DNA of 11,847 bases from Bacteroidota bacterium (GTDB lineage Bacteria; Bacteroidota; Bacteroidia; Chitinophagales; Chitinophagaceae). Of this stretch, positions 1-8,274 are shown piece after piece (positions within the stretch are counted from its first letter, which is position 1; each line of letters begins with the position of its first letter). A model generated the notes under the pieces. It was not told the origin of the DNA. It did no database searches and saw nothing but the letters and a program-made list of their open reading frames with translations. The position numbers and the translations under genes are program-made. The DNA is taken from positions 1 to 11,847 of the forward strand of contig JAEZCV010000134.1 in NCBI GenBank assembly GCA_023429985.1, read 5' to 3'.

Positions 1-49
1 TACTCACTACTCACTACTCACCATTCACCATTCACCACTCCCCATTCCC
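1..49. repeat. degenerate heptanucleotide tandem repeat upstream of polX
   Basis: Seven consecutive 7-bp units can be read: tactcac three times, cattcac twice, then cactccc and cattccc. The units differ mainly by T/C changes, so the tract is a pyrimidine/A-rich array without G on the + strand. It begins at the window edge and may extend further upstream. It ends 13 bp before the polX ATG, so it occupies the place where the promoter or 5' leader should be. Slippage-prone short tandem repeats of this kind occur between genes in several bacterial groups; any regulatory effect here is inference. Confidence 0.9.
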
Positions 50-62
50 TACCTTTGCCTCC

Positions 63-1727
63 ATGGATAATTACGCCATCGCCGACCAGCTTTCACTCCT
101 GGCTAAACTCATGGACATCCACGGAGAGAATGCATTTAAATCGAAATCATACGCTTCAGCAGCTTTCAGCCTGGAAAAATTACCCCAGCAAATTGCACAG
201 ACGCCCCGGGAAAAAATAGCCGGCATCCGCGGCATTGGTGACAGCGTGGCAAAGAAAATAATTGAAATCCTGGAAACCGGATCGCTGGAAGTACTTCAGC
301 AACTACTTCAAAAAACACCTGAAGGTGTTTTGGAAATGATGAATATAAAAGGTCTTGGTCCTAAAAAAATACACCTGCTCTGGAAGGAAATGGATATCGA
401 TAATATTGAAGACCTCAGGCAGGCTTGTATTGAAAACCGTATTGCCGATAAAAAAGGATTCGGGGCTAAGACCCAGGAAAATATTTTAAATGCAATTGCC
501 TTTCAGCAGGAGAACTCGGGCAAGTATTTATATGCAAGTGCAGAACCCTTTGCAGAAGCTCTTACTGAAAAACTAAGAAGCAAATTTGAATCATCGTTAT
601 TTGAAATAACTGGCGACTTTCGCCGTCAACTGGAAATTATTGAGTCTTTAGACTGGGTAACAACTGCCTCAAGTGAGGAATTACAAAACTTCCTGGTGAA
701 CGAACAGGTGGAACTTGTTGCCGACCGTGATGGTATGCTGGTTTTGAATTCAAATAATTCTTTGCTGCTTAGGTTTTATATCACTCATAAAAATAATTTC
801 CATGCAACATTATTCAAAACTTCCTGCAGTGAAGAATTTGCAGCTGTTGCAGGATCAATGTTAGAAGGAGAGATTTCTAATGAAGAAGAGATTTTTGCAG
901 GAACAGGAAAGATATTTATTCCTCCCTATCTCCGCGAAGATCCGCAATTGCTATCAGGTAAGAAGATTCCTGAAATAAATAATATCATTCAACCTAATGA
1001 CATTAAAGGCCTCATTCATTCTCATTCCACCTGGAGCGATGGTGGTTACGGTATTGAAGAAATGGCAACTGAACTTATTAAACTTGGTTTTGAATACCTG
1101 GTGATCTCCGATCATTCAAAAGCTGCTTATTACGCAAACGGACTTTCCGAGCAAAAGATCAAAGAGCAACATAAACAAATTGACGAACTGAATAAAAAGC
1201 TGGCTCCCTTTAAAATATTTAAAAGCATTGAATGCGATATTTTAAATGATGGAAGCCTTGATTACAGCAACGAAGTGCTTTCCAGCTTCGACCTCGTGAT
1301 CACCTCTATTCACAGCAACCTTTCCATGAATGAAGAAAAGGCAATGACGAGGTTATTGGGTGCAATAAGAAATCCTTATACAACCATACTGGGTCACATG
1401 ACAGGAAGGTTGTTGCTAAGGAGAAAAGGATATCCGGTTGATTATGCTGCCATCATTGATGCCTGTGCAGAAAACAAGGTGGTAATAGAGATCAATGCCA
1501 ACCCAAACCGGCTGGATATGGACTGGCGATGGATTCCTTATGCCCTTGAAAAAGGTGTGATGCTTTCTATTAACCCCGATGCACACACCATAGATGAATT
1601 CCATAATATTAAATATGGTGTATTGTCTGCACAGAAGGGTGGGCTTACCAGGAAACAAAACCTGAGCAGCTATTCATTAAAGGAATTTGAAACATTCCTT
1701 TCTTCAAATAAAAATAAAATGAATTAG
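63..1727 (+). CDS. polX: family X DNA polymerase / 3'-5' exonuclease PolX with degenerate polymerase active site
   Basis: This cytoplasmic repair protein has 554 residues, close to the usual 570 or so of bacterial PolX. The order is an N-terminal 8-kDa/helix-hairpin-helix region (HhH-like turns near 54-60, 94-100 and 131-135), a palm/thumb region at about 155-290, and a C-terminal PHP domain at about 312-545. The PHP metal ligands all appear present: H319xH321, D350-H351, E390, H417, H445 and D506xH508. This predicts Mn-dependent 3'-5' exonuclease and possibly AP-endonuclease or 3'-phosphodiesterase activity. The polymerase centre looks broken: GSxRR reads GDFRR (184-188), the DxD-type motif reads ESLD (194-197), so only D197 remains, and the third Asp position (VDFR in B. 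subtilis) reads LLLR (234-237). Gap-filling synthesis is therefore doubtful. The ATG at 63 fits the family N-terminus; no Shine-Dalgarno is visible, which is normal in Bacteroidota. The stop overlaps the convergent kinase gene by 4 nt. Confidence 0.94.
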   Translation: MDNYAIADQLSLLAKLMDIHGENAFKSKSYASAAFSLEKLPQQIAQTPREKIAGIRGIGDSVAKKIIEILETGSLEVLQQLLQKTPEGVLEMMNIKGLGPKKIHLLWKEMDIDNIEDLRQACIENRIADKKGFGAKTQENILNAIAFQQENSGKYLYASAEPFAEALTEKLRSKFESSLFEITGDFRRQLEIIESLDWVTTASSEELQNFLVNEQVELVADRDGMLVLNSNNSLLLRFYITHKNNFHATLFKTSCSEEFAAVAGSMLEGEISNEEEIFAGTGKIFIPPYLREDPQLLSGKKIPEINNIIQPNDIKGLIHSHSTWSDGGYGIEEMATELIKLGFEYLVISDHSKAAYYANGLSEQKIKEQHKQIDELNKKLAPFKIFKSIECDILNDGSLDYSNEVLSSFDLVITSIHSNLSMNEEKAMTRLLGAIRNPYTTILGHMTGRLLLRRKGYPVDYAAIIDACAENKVVIEINANPNRLDMDWRWIPYALEKGVMLSINPDAHTIDEFHNIKYGVLSAQKGGLTRKQNLSSYSLKEFETFLSSNKNKMN

Positions 1728-4700
1728 TTAATGGCAGGAAGACTGATATAAAAACTTGTTCCTTTTCCAACCTCCGTTTCAAACCAAATATCCCCTTTTG
1801 CCTGTTCAACTATGCTTTTACACATAGCTAATCCCAGGCCTGTGCCAGAAGTTTTTGTAGTGAAGTTGGGTGTAAAAATTCGCTGGCGGATATCTTCAGG
1901 AATTCCCTCACCATCATCGGAAATGGTTACAATGGCATGCCCATCCTTCATTTCTTCGGAAATATTTATACGGCAGGTTTTATTCTGGTCACAGGCATCA
2001 ACTGCATTTGCCAGCAGGTTGGTAAAAAGCCTGTTCATATGCGTTTTATCTGCTTTCAATATAATGCTGCCGGGCATAGGTTGCCAATCTATTTCAACCT
2101 TAGGATTGGTTCGGTGAAGTTCAACAAGAGAATGGATCACCTGGTGAAGGTCTACCAGTTCAATCTTTTTATTACCAATGTTGGCGAACTGCGAAAAATC
2201 TGCAGCGATTTTGGAAAGATGATCTATTTGTTCAATCAAAGTGTTGGCAACGTTTGTGGTTAATTCCTGAATGTTTCCCTGGTTACTATTGATGGCTTTT
2301 TGCAGATACTGAATACTCAGTTTCATAGGAGTTAAAGGATTCTTGATCTCATGAGCAACCTGCCTAGCCATTTCTCGCCATGCCCCTTCCCTTTCGCTTT
2401 TAGCCAATGCCTCAGCACTTTGCTCAAGCTCCTGTACCATCTTATTATATTGTTTCACCAGTTCACCTATCTCATCATCCTTCTTCCAAACAATTTCTTC
2501 ATTTGCCCGACCCAGCCTGATAGCGCGCATCTTTTCTCCAATAACAGAAAATGTTTGCGTAATACGATTGGTAATGAAAAGTGCAATGATACCTGCTATT
2601 AGAAATATAAATGCATTCAGGTTGATAATGGTAACAAGGAAGTTGGATATCTCTTGTTTCAGATCGATCTGGGAAGAAAAATAGGGGATATTGAGATATT
2701 TTCTAACCGCTCCATTCTCATCTCTGACTGCAGAATATATGCTCAGGTATTGTAAAGAACTTACATTCTCTTCCTGAACACGCTGCACCTGCCTTAGCCT
2801 GTTGAGGTGATAGTAGGCAAGGGGATGCATCTTATAACTAAGTATTCCTCTTTTATAAACATCATCATCAGAGGTCATTTCAAGGTTACCTTCAAGGTCG
2901 TAAATGTTTACATCTACATTATGAATTTCTGCCACTTCATTCACCAGCGATTCAAGGTTTTCGCCATACACAGAAAGTGAATCTACCGCAGTAGTATCCA
3001 TACTAACCGTGAGTGGTTTCGACATCTGCTGCACCATAATGCCTGCGGTACGACTTAACTTTTCAATATTATTCCGGTTATATCTCGAAATAAAAAATGA
3101 AATGGTAGCTGCTCCAATGATCAGGAAGGAAATTACACTGATGAAAATAACGGTACCGTGTATTTGCGAACGGATGGTGAACTGGAAGAATGGAATGAGT
3201 GACCCGCTGCTGCCCGCCATTCTTACCACCAGCGCCATCACCTGTATAAAGCCAACCATGATAAGGAAGGCACAGAAGAGATAGGAAAATAAGGTAATGC
3301 TCTCCAGCAGTGAATCTTTTTTCTTAACAATTACAATTAATTTTTTAGTGCTTGCCTTATACCAGAGTTCATCAAAATCGGCATTTTCCCTTTGCTCAAA
3401 CTCGCTTAAAGGAACCTGGGATTGATCAATCGTGATCTGGAAAGGATATTTACTGGAAGATGTAATCAGCAACCTGTCGTTATATATGGCATGAGAATAA
3501 AGCGGGGAATTTTCCGGATCATTTCTTCCTATCTGCCGGAACAATTCAGGGTAAAGTGCATATGTTCCACCATATTGTTTGGGTGTTGATAAAATGAAAA
3601 CCGTGCCTACAAATTCCGTTGTATCCCTGATGATCCTTCTGGTTATGTAAGTAAACTGGTCGAAACTGGTTTCATGATAATGCATATCCGGAATGCCGGT
3701 GGTTCTGCTTTGAACCGTAAAAATAGTATTGAGTTCGGCATAGGTAGAGCCTTCATCATTGTTTATGCCATTGTTTAAAGAATCGTAAACAAAAAGTTTT
3801 GTGTCATAACGGTTGGTATAGCCGGGGAATAGAGAACCAATTACGCTGTCTCTAATCAAACGATTCTCGCGCTCATTTCTAAATCGATCAAAGTTAGACT
3901 GGAAGAAACGGTTATCGAGATAAGTGATGGCAATACTTATAGTAGGTTCGCTGGAGGGATCTGTAAGCTGGTCGTATTTCTCTGCTATTCCCTTCCTGGT
4001 TCTTAATTCATTTTCCCTGTTACCCTGTAAAATGATCACAGCAACAGAAATAGAAAAAATAAAAATCCAGAAAAGCATTCCGGCTACCGTTGCATTAAAC
4101 CGGTTGATGATGGAAGTTTCCTGGCTGAGAAACAATGTATATATCACCAGCCATACCAGCACAGGCAAATGAAAAAGCACAATATCATTACCCGACCTGA
4201 AAGTGAGAAAAACCAATCCAACCAGTGCAATAAAAAAATATATATAAACCTGTTTTCCTTTAAACACCGGGAAGATGAAACGGTATAGTATACGCGTAAA
4301 ATAATAATAAGTCAGGGCTAGCAGGGCAAGTACAATAAAACCAACCACCGTATAAATATCAAGACTGAAAAAATCGGTTACATGAAAAGATATCTTGGAG
4401 TTGGTTACCAGTCCGCGTACCAGGTTGGCGGCCTGGAAGGTTGAAAAGATCAGGATGAATACAGCAAAAGCACCTGCAACATAAATCCGGTTACCATGCA
4501 GGTAAGAAGGAATTTTTTTCAAAGGACCAAGGTTCTGCCATGAAAACAAAACGATCCAGCACAACAGCAATATGTTAATGAGCAGATCACCAAGTGAACG
4601 GTTAACCTGGTTGGAAGCATAAATCAGTGGATCAAAAAGCTCGAATTGGCGGAGAGAGAACAGTCCGGGCACCAGGTAGAGGATCATCCTGCATATAAGC

Positions 4701-5473
4701 AGGCCGGCCACCAAAAATAAAATACCATGCATGGCCCTTGATGTTCTAACAATTTTTTCAGCTGTAAGATGCAGGTAGAGCAGGAAAAATAATAAAGCTC
4801 CCAGCCTCAGAATGATGCCCAATGCGTTTGGAGCGCCTTTGTTAATGTTGGCAACTTCTTTTAAATAAAATAAAGGCTGTCCATTTAAAGACTTAACCGC
4901 ATTTTCAGTAACTGTCCTTTCAATTACCACTTCAGTATGGGCTGCATCGTCATGAATAAATTTAGTTTCCAGGTAATCAGTTTCCAGGTAATATTTATTC
5001 AGAACCGGGATGAGTCCAACGGCGGTAAAATTTTTACTACCCAGAATAGAAAATGATTTTTGAACTACAACAAACGAACCATTAGCCATTTCTACCAGGT
5101 AAGCATTTCCAGCTGCAGCGGCATTAATTTCCGGAGGAAGAATGGATTGTTTGTTCCAGAAGATCAGTTCATTTGTGCCGGTATCATTCGTACCATAAAT
5201 AAAAAAACCAAACTTCTGGTTCCTGATGCTTTGAAACTCCTGCAAAGATTCTGAGCCCGAGGATAGTTTGAATAATAAAGAAGTATCGGCTAGCAGGTTT
5301 CTTAATTCTTTTTCCTGTTTGTGTACATAATCTTCCAGCTGCTCCTGGTGGTTTTGAACGGAAGGCAGTATGGTAAAAAACCAGGAAATGATAAATGAAA
5401 GCAGGAAGAGACCTCCCGCAAAGTATAAAATACTTTTCTGTGGAAGATTACTATGTACAGGCAATAGCTTCAA
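1724..5473 (-). CDS. large polytopic sensor histidine kinase (HAMP-HisKA-HATPase, NtrY-like core)
   Basis: This is a 1249-residue inner-membrane histidine kinase. About 12 hydrophobic segments are visible: near 15-36, eight between 215 and 483, 724-749, 771-796 and 943-967. They enclose three probable extracytoplasmic regions, at about 37-213, 484-723 and 797-942. A HAMP linker follows (about 965-1020, with the DDEIGELVKQYN signature), then a HisKA H-box with phospho-acceptor H1041 (VAHEIKNPLTP). The ATPase domain has N box N1152/N1156, G1 DDGEG (1186-1190), F box near 1200-1207 and G2 GTGLGLA (1210-1216). All catalytic motifs look intact. There is no receiver domain and no response regulator nearby. 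The start is TTG (complement of 5471-5473), because the next in-frame ATG is codon 129 and would remove the first membrane segment. A second TTG at codon 4 is the only close alternative. The TTG overlaps the mazG stop as TTGA, with AGAAAG just upstream as a weak ribosome site. The ligand is unknown. Confidence 0.93.
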   Translation of the reverse strand: MKLLPVHSNLPQKSILYFAGGLFLLSFIISWFFTILPSVQNHQEQLEDYVHKQEKELRNLLADTSLLFKLSSGSESLQEFQSIRNQKFGFFIYGTNDTGTNELIFWNKQSILPPEINAAAAGNAYLVEMANGSFVVVQKSFSILGSKNFTAVGLIPVLNKYYLETDYLETKFIHDDAAHTEVVIERTVTENAVKSLNGQPLFYLKEVANINKGAPNALGIILRLGALLFFLLYLHLTAEKIVRTSRAMHGILFLVAGLLICRMILYLVPGLFSLRQFELFDPLIYASNQVNRSLGDLLINILLLCWIVLFSWQNLGPLKKIPSYLHGNRIYVAGAFAVFILIFSTFQAANLVRGLVTNSKISFHVTDFFSLDIYTVVGFIVLALLALTYYYFTRILYRFIFPVFKGKQVYIYFFIALVGLVFLTFRSGNDIVLFHLPVLVWLVIYTLFLSQETSIINRFNATVAGMLFWIFIFSISVAVIILQGNRENELRTRKGIAEKYDQLTDPSSEPTISIAITYLDNRFFQSNFDRFRNERENRLIRDSVIGSLFPGYTNRYDTKLFVYDSLNNGINNDEGSTYAELNTIFTVQSRTTGIPDMHYHETSFDQFTYITRRIIRDTTEFVGTVFILSTPKQYGGTYALYPELFRQIGRNDPENSPLYSHAIYNDRLLITSSSKYPFQITIDQSQVPLSEFEQRENADFDELWYKASTKKLIVIVKKKDSLLESITLFSYLFCAFLIMVGFIQVMALVVRMAGSSGSLIPFFQFTIRSQIHGTVIFISVISFLIIGAATISFFISRYNRNNIEKLSRTAGIMVQQMSKPLTVSMDTTAVDSLSVYGENLESLVNEVAEIHNVDVNIYDLEGNLEMTSDDDVYKRGILSYKMHPLAYYHLNRLRQVQRVQEENVSSLQYLSIYSAVRDENGAVRKYLNIPYFSSQIDLKQEISNFLVTIINLNAFIFLIAGIIALFITNRITQTFSVIGEKMRAIRLGRANEEIVWKKDDEIGELVKQYNKMVQELEQSAEALAKSEREGAWREMARQVAHEIKNPLTPMKLSIQYLQKAINSNQGNIQELTTNVANTLIEQIDHLSKIAADFSQFANIGNKKIELVDLHQVIHSLVELHRTNPKVEIDWQPMPGSIILKADKTHMNRLFTNLLANAVDACDQNKTCRINISEEMKDGHAIVTISDDGEGIPEDIRQRIFTPNFTTKTSGTGLGLAMCKSIVEQAKGDIWFETEVGKGTSFYISLPAIN

Positions 5474-6240
5474 TCTTTCTGCTGTTTGATTTCATTCCAG
5501 ATGGCATCCATTTCATCAAGACTTAAAGCGTCAAGGGTGGTGCCTTTTTGCTTTGCTGCTGATTCCATAGCTGTAAAACGGTGAATGAATTTTTTATTGG
5601 TTAGTTCCAGTGCGTTTTCGGCATCTATGTTCAAAAATCGTGCAAAGTTCACCAGTGAAAAAACCAGGTCACCGAATTCCTCTTCGATCTTCTGTTGCTC
5701 ACCTGTTTCTATGGCTTCTAATAATTCATTCTCTTCTTCCTTTACTTTCTCCCATACCTGGTTACGGTTTTCCCATTCAAAACCCACCTGTTTGGCTTTT
5801 TCCTGAAGACGCATGGCTTTGATCAGCGATGGCAGGGCTTTCGGAACACCGGAAAGCACCGAAGTTTTACCTTCCTTTAATTTCAGCTTTTCCCAGTTTC
5901 TTTTTACATCATCTTCATTATTCACTTCAACGTTCCCATATATGTGAGGATGGCGATCGACCAGCTTTTTGGAAACACCTTCAAGCACATCTTCAATAGT
6001 GAACTGCTTTTCTTCCGAAGCAATTTTCGAATAGAACACCAGGTGCAGCATAATATCTCCCAGTTCCTCTTTTATTGCCTGCCAGTTGTTGGAAGTGATA
6101 GCATCTGTTAATTCATAGGTTTCTTCCAGCGTCATTTGTCTTAGGGTATGAATGGTTTGTTTTTTATCCCATGGACATTTTTCTCTGAGGTCATCCATTA
6201 TTAATACCAGTTTTTCAAATGCAGCGCCGTAGTTTCTCAT
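5470..6240 (-). CDS. mazG: nucleoside triphosphate pyrophosphohydrolase MazG
   Basis: This cytoplasmic enzyme hydrolyses (d)NTPs to NMP and pyrophosphate, cleaning non-canonical or excess nucleotides; in some bacteria it also affects ppGpp responses. At 256 residues it has the full two-domain length of the E. coli type. The N-terminal domain carries the family CPWDKKQT signature (22-29) and the metal-binding motifs EETYE (39-43) and EELGD (58-62). The second domain repeats the pattern with EEENE (168-172) and EEFGD (187-191). The segment from about 94 to 140, including RHPHIYG and NWEKLK, is also characteristic. The ATG is preceded by the DUF3667 gene stop only 2 nt away. Its own stop is shared with the kinase start as TTGA. 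Position between two membrane-protein genes in a tight operon suggests common transcription, but no functional link can be shown from sequence. Confidence 0.96.
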   Translation of the reverse strand: MRNYGAAFEKLVLIMDDLREKCPWDKKQTIHTLRQMTLEETYELTDAITSNNWQAIKEELGDIMLHLVFYSKIASEEKQFTIEDVLEGVSKKLVDRHPHIYGNVEVNNEDDVKRNWEKLKLKEGKTSVLSGVPKALPSLIKAMRLQEKAKQVGFEWENRNQVWEKVKEEENELLEAIETGEQQKIEEEFGDLVFSLVNFARFLNIDAENALELTNKKFIHRFTAMESAAKQKGTTLDALSLDEMDAIWNEIKQQKD

Positions 6241-6242
6241 GG

Positions 6243-7313
6243 TTATAGTTGAAATATTGAAAAGATCACAAAAATGGTAAGGATGAACATTAAGGATATA
6301 AACGCAAGTAAATTAAGCAAGATGAATTTCAGGAAGGTCTTTCCAAAACGCTGTCCATAAAATCTTTTCATTGCCACTAAAAGATAAACCTCAATAGATA
6401 ATATCAGCACCATACCAATAATCTCAAGGAAATCCCATTGGGTTTTTATGGCAATGGCTTCCAGAATAAAAAACAATAACAGCAGGATAAAGGCAAGGAT
6501 ATAATGATATAATGTAATCACCACATGATCGGCATAGAGGTACTTCTTTCTGCGCAGGTAAAGAAGTTTCAAGATCAATGCAAATACAGGCAGGGACACA
6601 AATAATATGTAAGGCAGCTTATGCATTATTCTTGATGAAAAATCAGACAGCATTGCATTGAAATCATCGCCAAAACTCCTTTTATACCTGCGATACCTGT
6701 CGGCAATGGATTTCGATAGCCAGTCGGTTGAATCTACTTTTATTTCATTGGCTCTATCCCTACCCTGCAGTATATAAGTTCTGTTGTTCTTAAAAATTAA
6801 AAATTTACTTTCAATATTATCGGTGTCTGATACCGGCAGGAGTCCAACCGATTTGGATGTGTCCAGGAGGAGGTTAATTTTTTCAAACTTTCCATTATCT
6901 GAATTTAGTGTGTCTTTGATCAGGTCAGCAGCCATCTCAACCCGTCTTTCCTGGGAAAGAGTCAGGTCACCTGCTGAAGCAATAATTGCGGTTCCGGGGT
7001 CTTTCAATGCAAAAAACACAAGAAAGAATATGGCAGATGTAAAGAGATACATCCGTATGGGATCAAGGAAACTTTGCCTTCTTCCCTTAATATACTCAGC
7101 GGGTATATATCCGGGTTTTGTAAAAAGATATTTCAGTGAATCAAAGAACTTTCCGTCGAAATGAAATATATCGTAGATAAAATGCCTGGTAAGGCTCCAG
7201 AAGCCCTGCCTGGTTTGAATATTCTCCTGTCCACAGATATGGCAATACCTTGCATGAACAATGGTTCCACAGTTTAAACAGTCTTTTTCCTTACGTTCCG
7301 GCTGGTGACTCAC
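6243..7313 (-). CDS. DUF3667 family zinc-ribbon membrane protein
   Basis: This 356-residue protein belongs by appearance to the DUF3667 family common in Bacteroidota; its biochemical role is not known. An N-terminal zinc ribbon is formed by C12xxC15 and C24xxC27 (CLNCG and YCHICG). The conserved family segment follows (about 36-90), with aromatic/basic motifs such as HFDGKFFDSLKYLFTKPG (51-68) and RRQSFLDPIRMYLF, leading into a first membrane helix (about 88-104). A soluble loop of about 125 residues follows, then four further hydrophobic helices (about 232-253, 262-288, 296-315 and 327-354). The start is GTG (complement of 7311-7313). The next Met is codon 88, which would delete the zinc ribbon, so GTG is preferred. 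It is the first gene of the DUF3667-mazG-kinase operon. No TAnnTTTG element was found on its strand in the 124-bp upstream gap. Confidence 0.86.
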   Translation of the reverse strand: MSHQPERKEKDCLNCGTIVHARYCHICGQENIQTRQGFWSLTRHFIYDIFHFDGKFFDSLKYLFTKPGYIPAEYIKGRRQSFLDPIRMYLFTSAIFFLVFFALKDPGTAIIASAGDLTLSQERRVEMAADLIKDTLNSDNGKFEKINLLLDTSKSVGLLPVSDTDNIESKFLIFKNNRTYILQGRDRANEIKVDSTDWLSKSIADRYRRYKRSFGDDFNAMLSDFSSRIMHKLPYILFVSLPVFALILKLLYLRRKKYLYADHVVITLYHYILAFILLLLFFILEAIAIKTQWDFLEIIGMVLILSIEVYLLVAMKRFYGQRFGKTFLKFILLNLLAFISLMFILTIFVIFSIFQL

Positions 7314-7358
7314 GCAAATTTTTTCTTAAAAATAGCCAGATTTAGCAGAGTTATTCAA

Positions 7359-7368
7359 CTGCATGCAG
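7359..7368. promoter_or_regulatory. 10-bp perfect palindrome in divergent intergenic region
   Basis: CTGCATGCAG is a perfect inverted repeat in the 124-bp gap between the divergently transcribed DUF3667 operon and the secreted YD-like gene. It lies about 20 bp upstream of the + strand -7 element. A position like this would suit an operator, but a 10-bp palindrome can arise by chance and no second copy was seen. Confidence 0.2.
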
Positions 7369-7387
7369 AATTGATGGTGGTATAGAT

Positions 7388-7395
7388 TAAATTTG
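7388..7395 (+). promoter_or_regulatory. Bacteroidota-type -7 promoter element (TAnnTTTG) for the secreted YD-like gene
   Basis: TAAATTTG matches the TAnnTTTG consensus of the Bacteroidota housekeeping sigma factor exactly and lies 42 bp upstream of the ATG at 7438. A TTG at 7371-7373 is the nearest candidate for the -33 box, but its 14-bp spacing is shorter than usual. The predicted leader is roughly 35 nt. Confidence 0.45.
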
Positions 7396-7437
7396 TTTCC
7401 ACTATCCTGGCAGAAAGCTGCCTGAAAAACTTGAAAA

Positions 7438-8274
7438 ATGAAACTTATCTTATCATTCCTGCTTATTGTTTTATCAGCAACTGCTTCTTCTCAATATTAT
7501 TACAAGGACATCATTGGTACAAAAGAAAGCGCCCAAGCCATGAAGGCATATATGGATAATAATGTGTTGAGGGTGATGCTGACAAGCTATGATGCCGACG
7601 ATACCAAAAGCGATAACTTTCTGGTAATGCAGGAATTTATTCCTTCAACAAGAATATTGAAGACAACTACAAAAACCGGCGATGCCGATCCTTCGGAATT
7701 ATTTTCCTGGGTGAATGAAAAAGGAAATGTGATCAGAACACTGGACAGCAGCATTACCTATGTAAGTACTACGGTTTATCAGTATGATGATTTGGGAAAC
7801 CTGCTTTCCCTGAGCAGCTTGAGTTATGATTCCTCAAAGAAAAATCCAATAAAGGAAGAACATATCTGGCAGTATGAATCAGGAAAAATAAAAAGAATGC
7901 TGCGCATTAAGAATGGTTCAGATACCAGCTTTGTAGAATTTAAGTTTGATGATAATGGCAATATCATTGAAGAAGCAGAAGTGAAAAAAGGAACCAGGGG
8001 TGAGCCGGTATATTATTATTACGACAGGCAAAACAGGCTTACCGATGTTGTTAGATACAATGTGAAAGCTCGGAAATTACTGCCTGAATATATGTTTGAA
8101 TATTCACCTGCCAACCAGGTGATTCAAAAGATCACTGTTCCTTCTAACAGTGATAAATACCTGATCTGGCGTTACCAGTTCAATGCACAGGGATTAAAAA
8201 TTAAAGAAGCTATTTACGACAAGGACAGGGATCTGATGGGTAAGGTGGAGTATGAGTATTCTTTTGGGAATTAG
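7438..8274 (+). CDS. secreted protein with YD/RHS-like repeats, function unknown
   Basis: The product has 278 residues. It begins with a clear Sec signal peptide: K2, a hydrophobic core at 3-14, and likely cleavage after the ATASS or ATASSQ region around 18-19. From residue 114 the mature part shows a series of short beta-rich units of the YD/RHS-like type, aromatic-x-aromatic followed by a turn: YQYDDLGN (114-121), FKFDDNGN (168-175), YYYDRQNR (193-200), FEYSPANQ (220-227), YQFNAQG (246-252) and YEYSFGN (272-278). True RHS toxins are far larger and have a C-terminal toxic domain; neither feature is present. This is more likely a small periplasmic or cell-surface protein of a type frequent in Bacteroidota. 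It appears monocistronic. The ATG follows an A-rich stretch (ttgaaaa) typical of starts without Shine-Dalgarno. I do not recognise a specific named family. Confidence 0.75.
   Translation: MKLILSFLLIVLSATASSQYYYKDIIGTKESAQAMKAYMDNNVLRVMLTSYDADDTKSDNFLVMQEFIPSTRILKTTTKTGDADPSELFSWVNEKGNVIRTLDSSITYVSTTVYQYDDLGNLLSLSSLSYDSSKKNPIKEEHIWQYESGKIKRMLRIKNGSDTSFVEFKFDDNGNIIEEAEVKKGTRGEPVYYYYDRQNRLTDVVRYNVKARKLLPEYMFEYSPANQVIQKITVPSNSDKYLIWRYQFNAQGLKIKEAIYDKDRDLMGKVEYEYSFGN

Noticed and set aside
1812..4172. Several + strand open frames of 80-110 codons inside the large kinase gene
   Set aside because: They lie antisense to a well-supported coding sequence and their translations show no domain, signal or codon pattern of their own.
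5470..6240. MazG as part of a MazEF-type toxin-antitoxin module
   Set aside because: Neighbours are membrane proteins, with no MazE or MazF-like small genes; the two full MazG domains indicate the housekeeping pyrophosphohydrolase.
7438..8274. RHS/YD polymorphic toxin
   Set aside because: Far too short, no RHS core box or variable C-terminal toxin domain, and no immunity gene follows.
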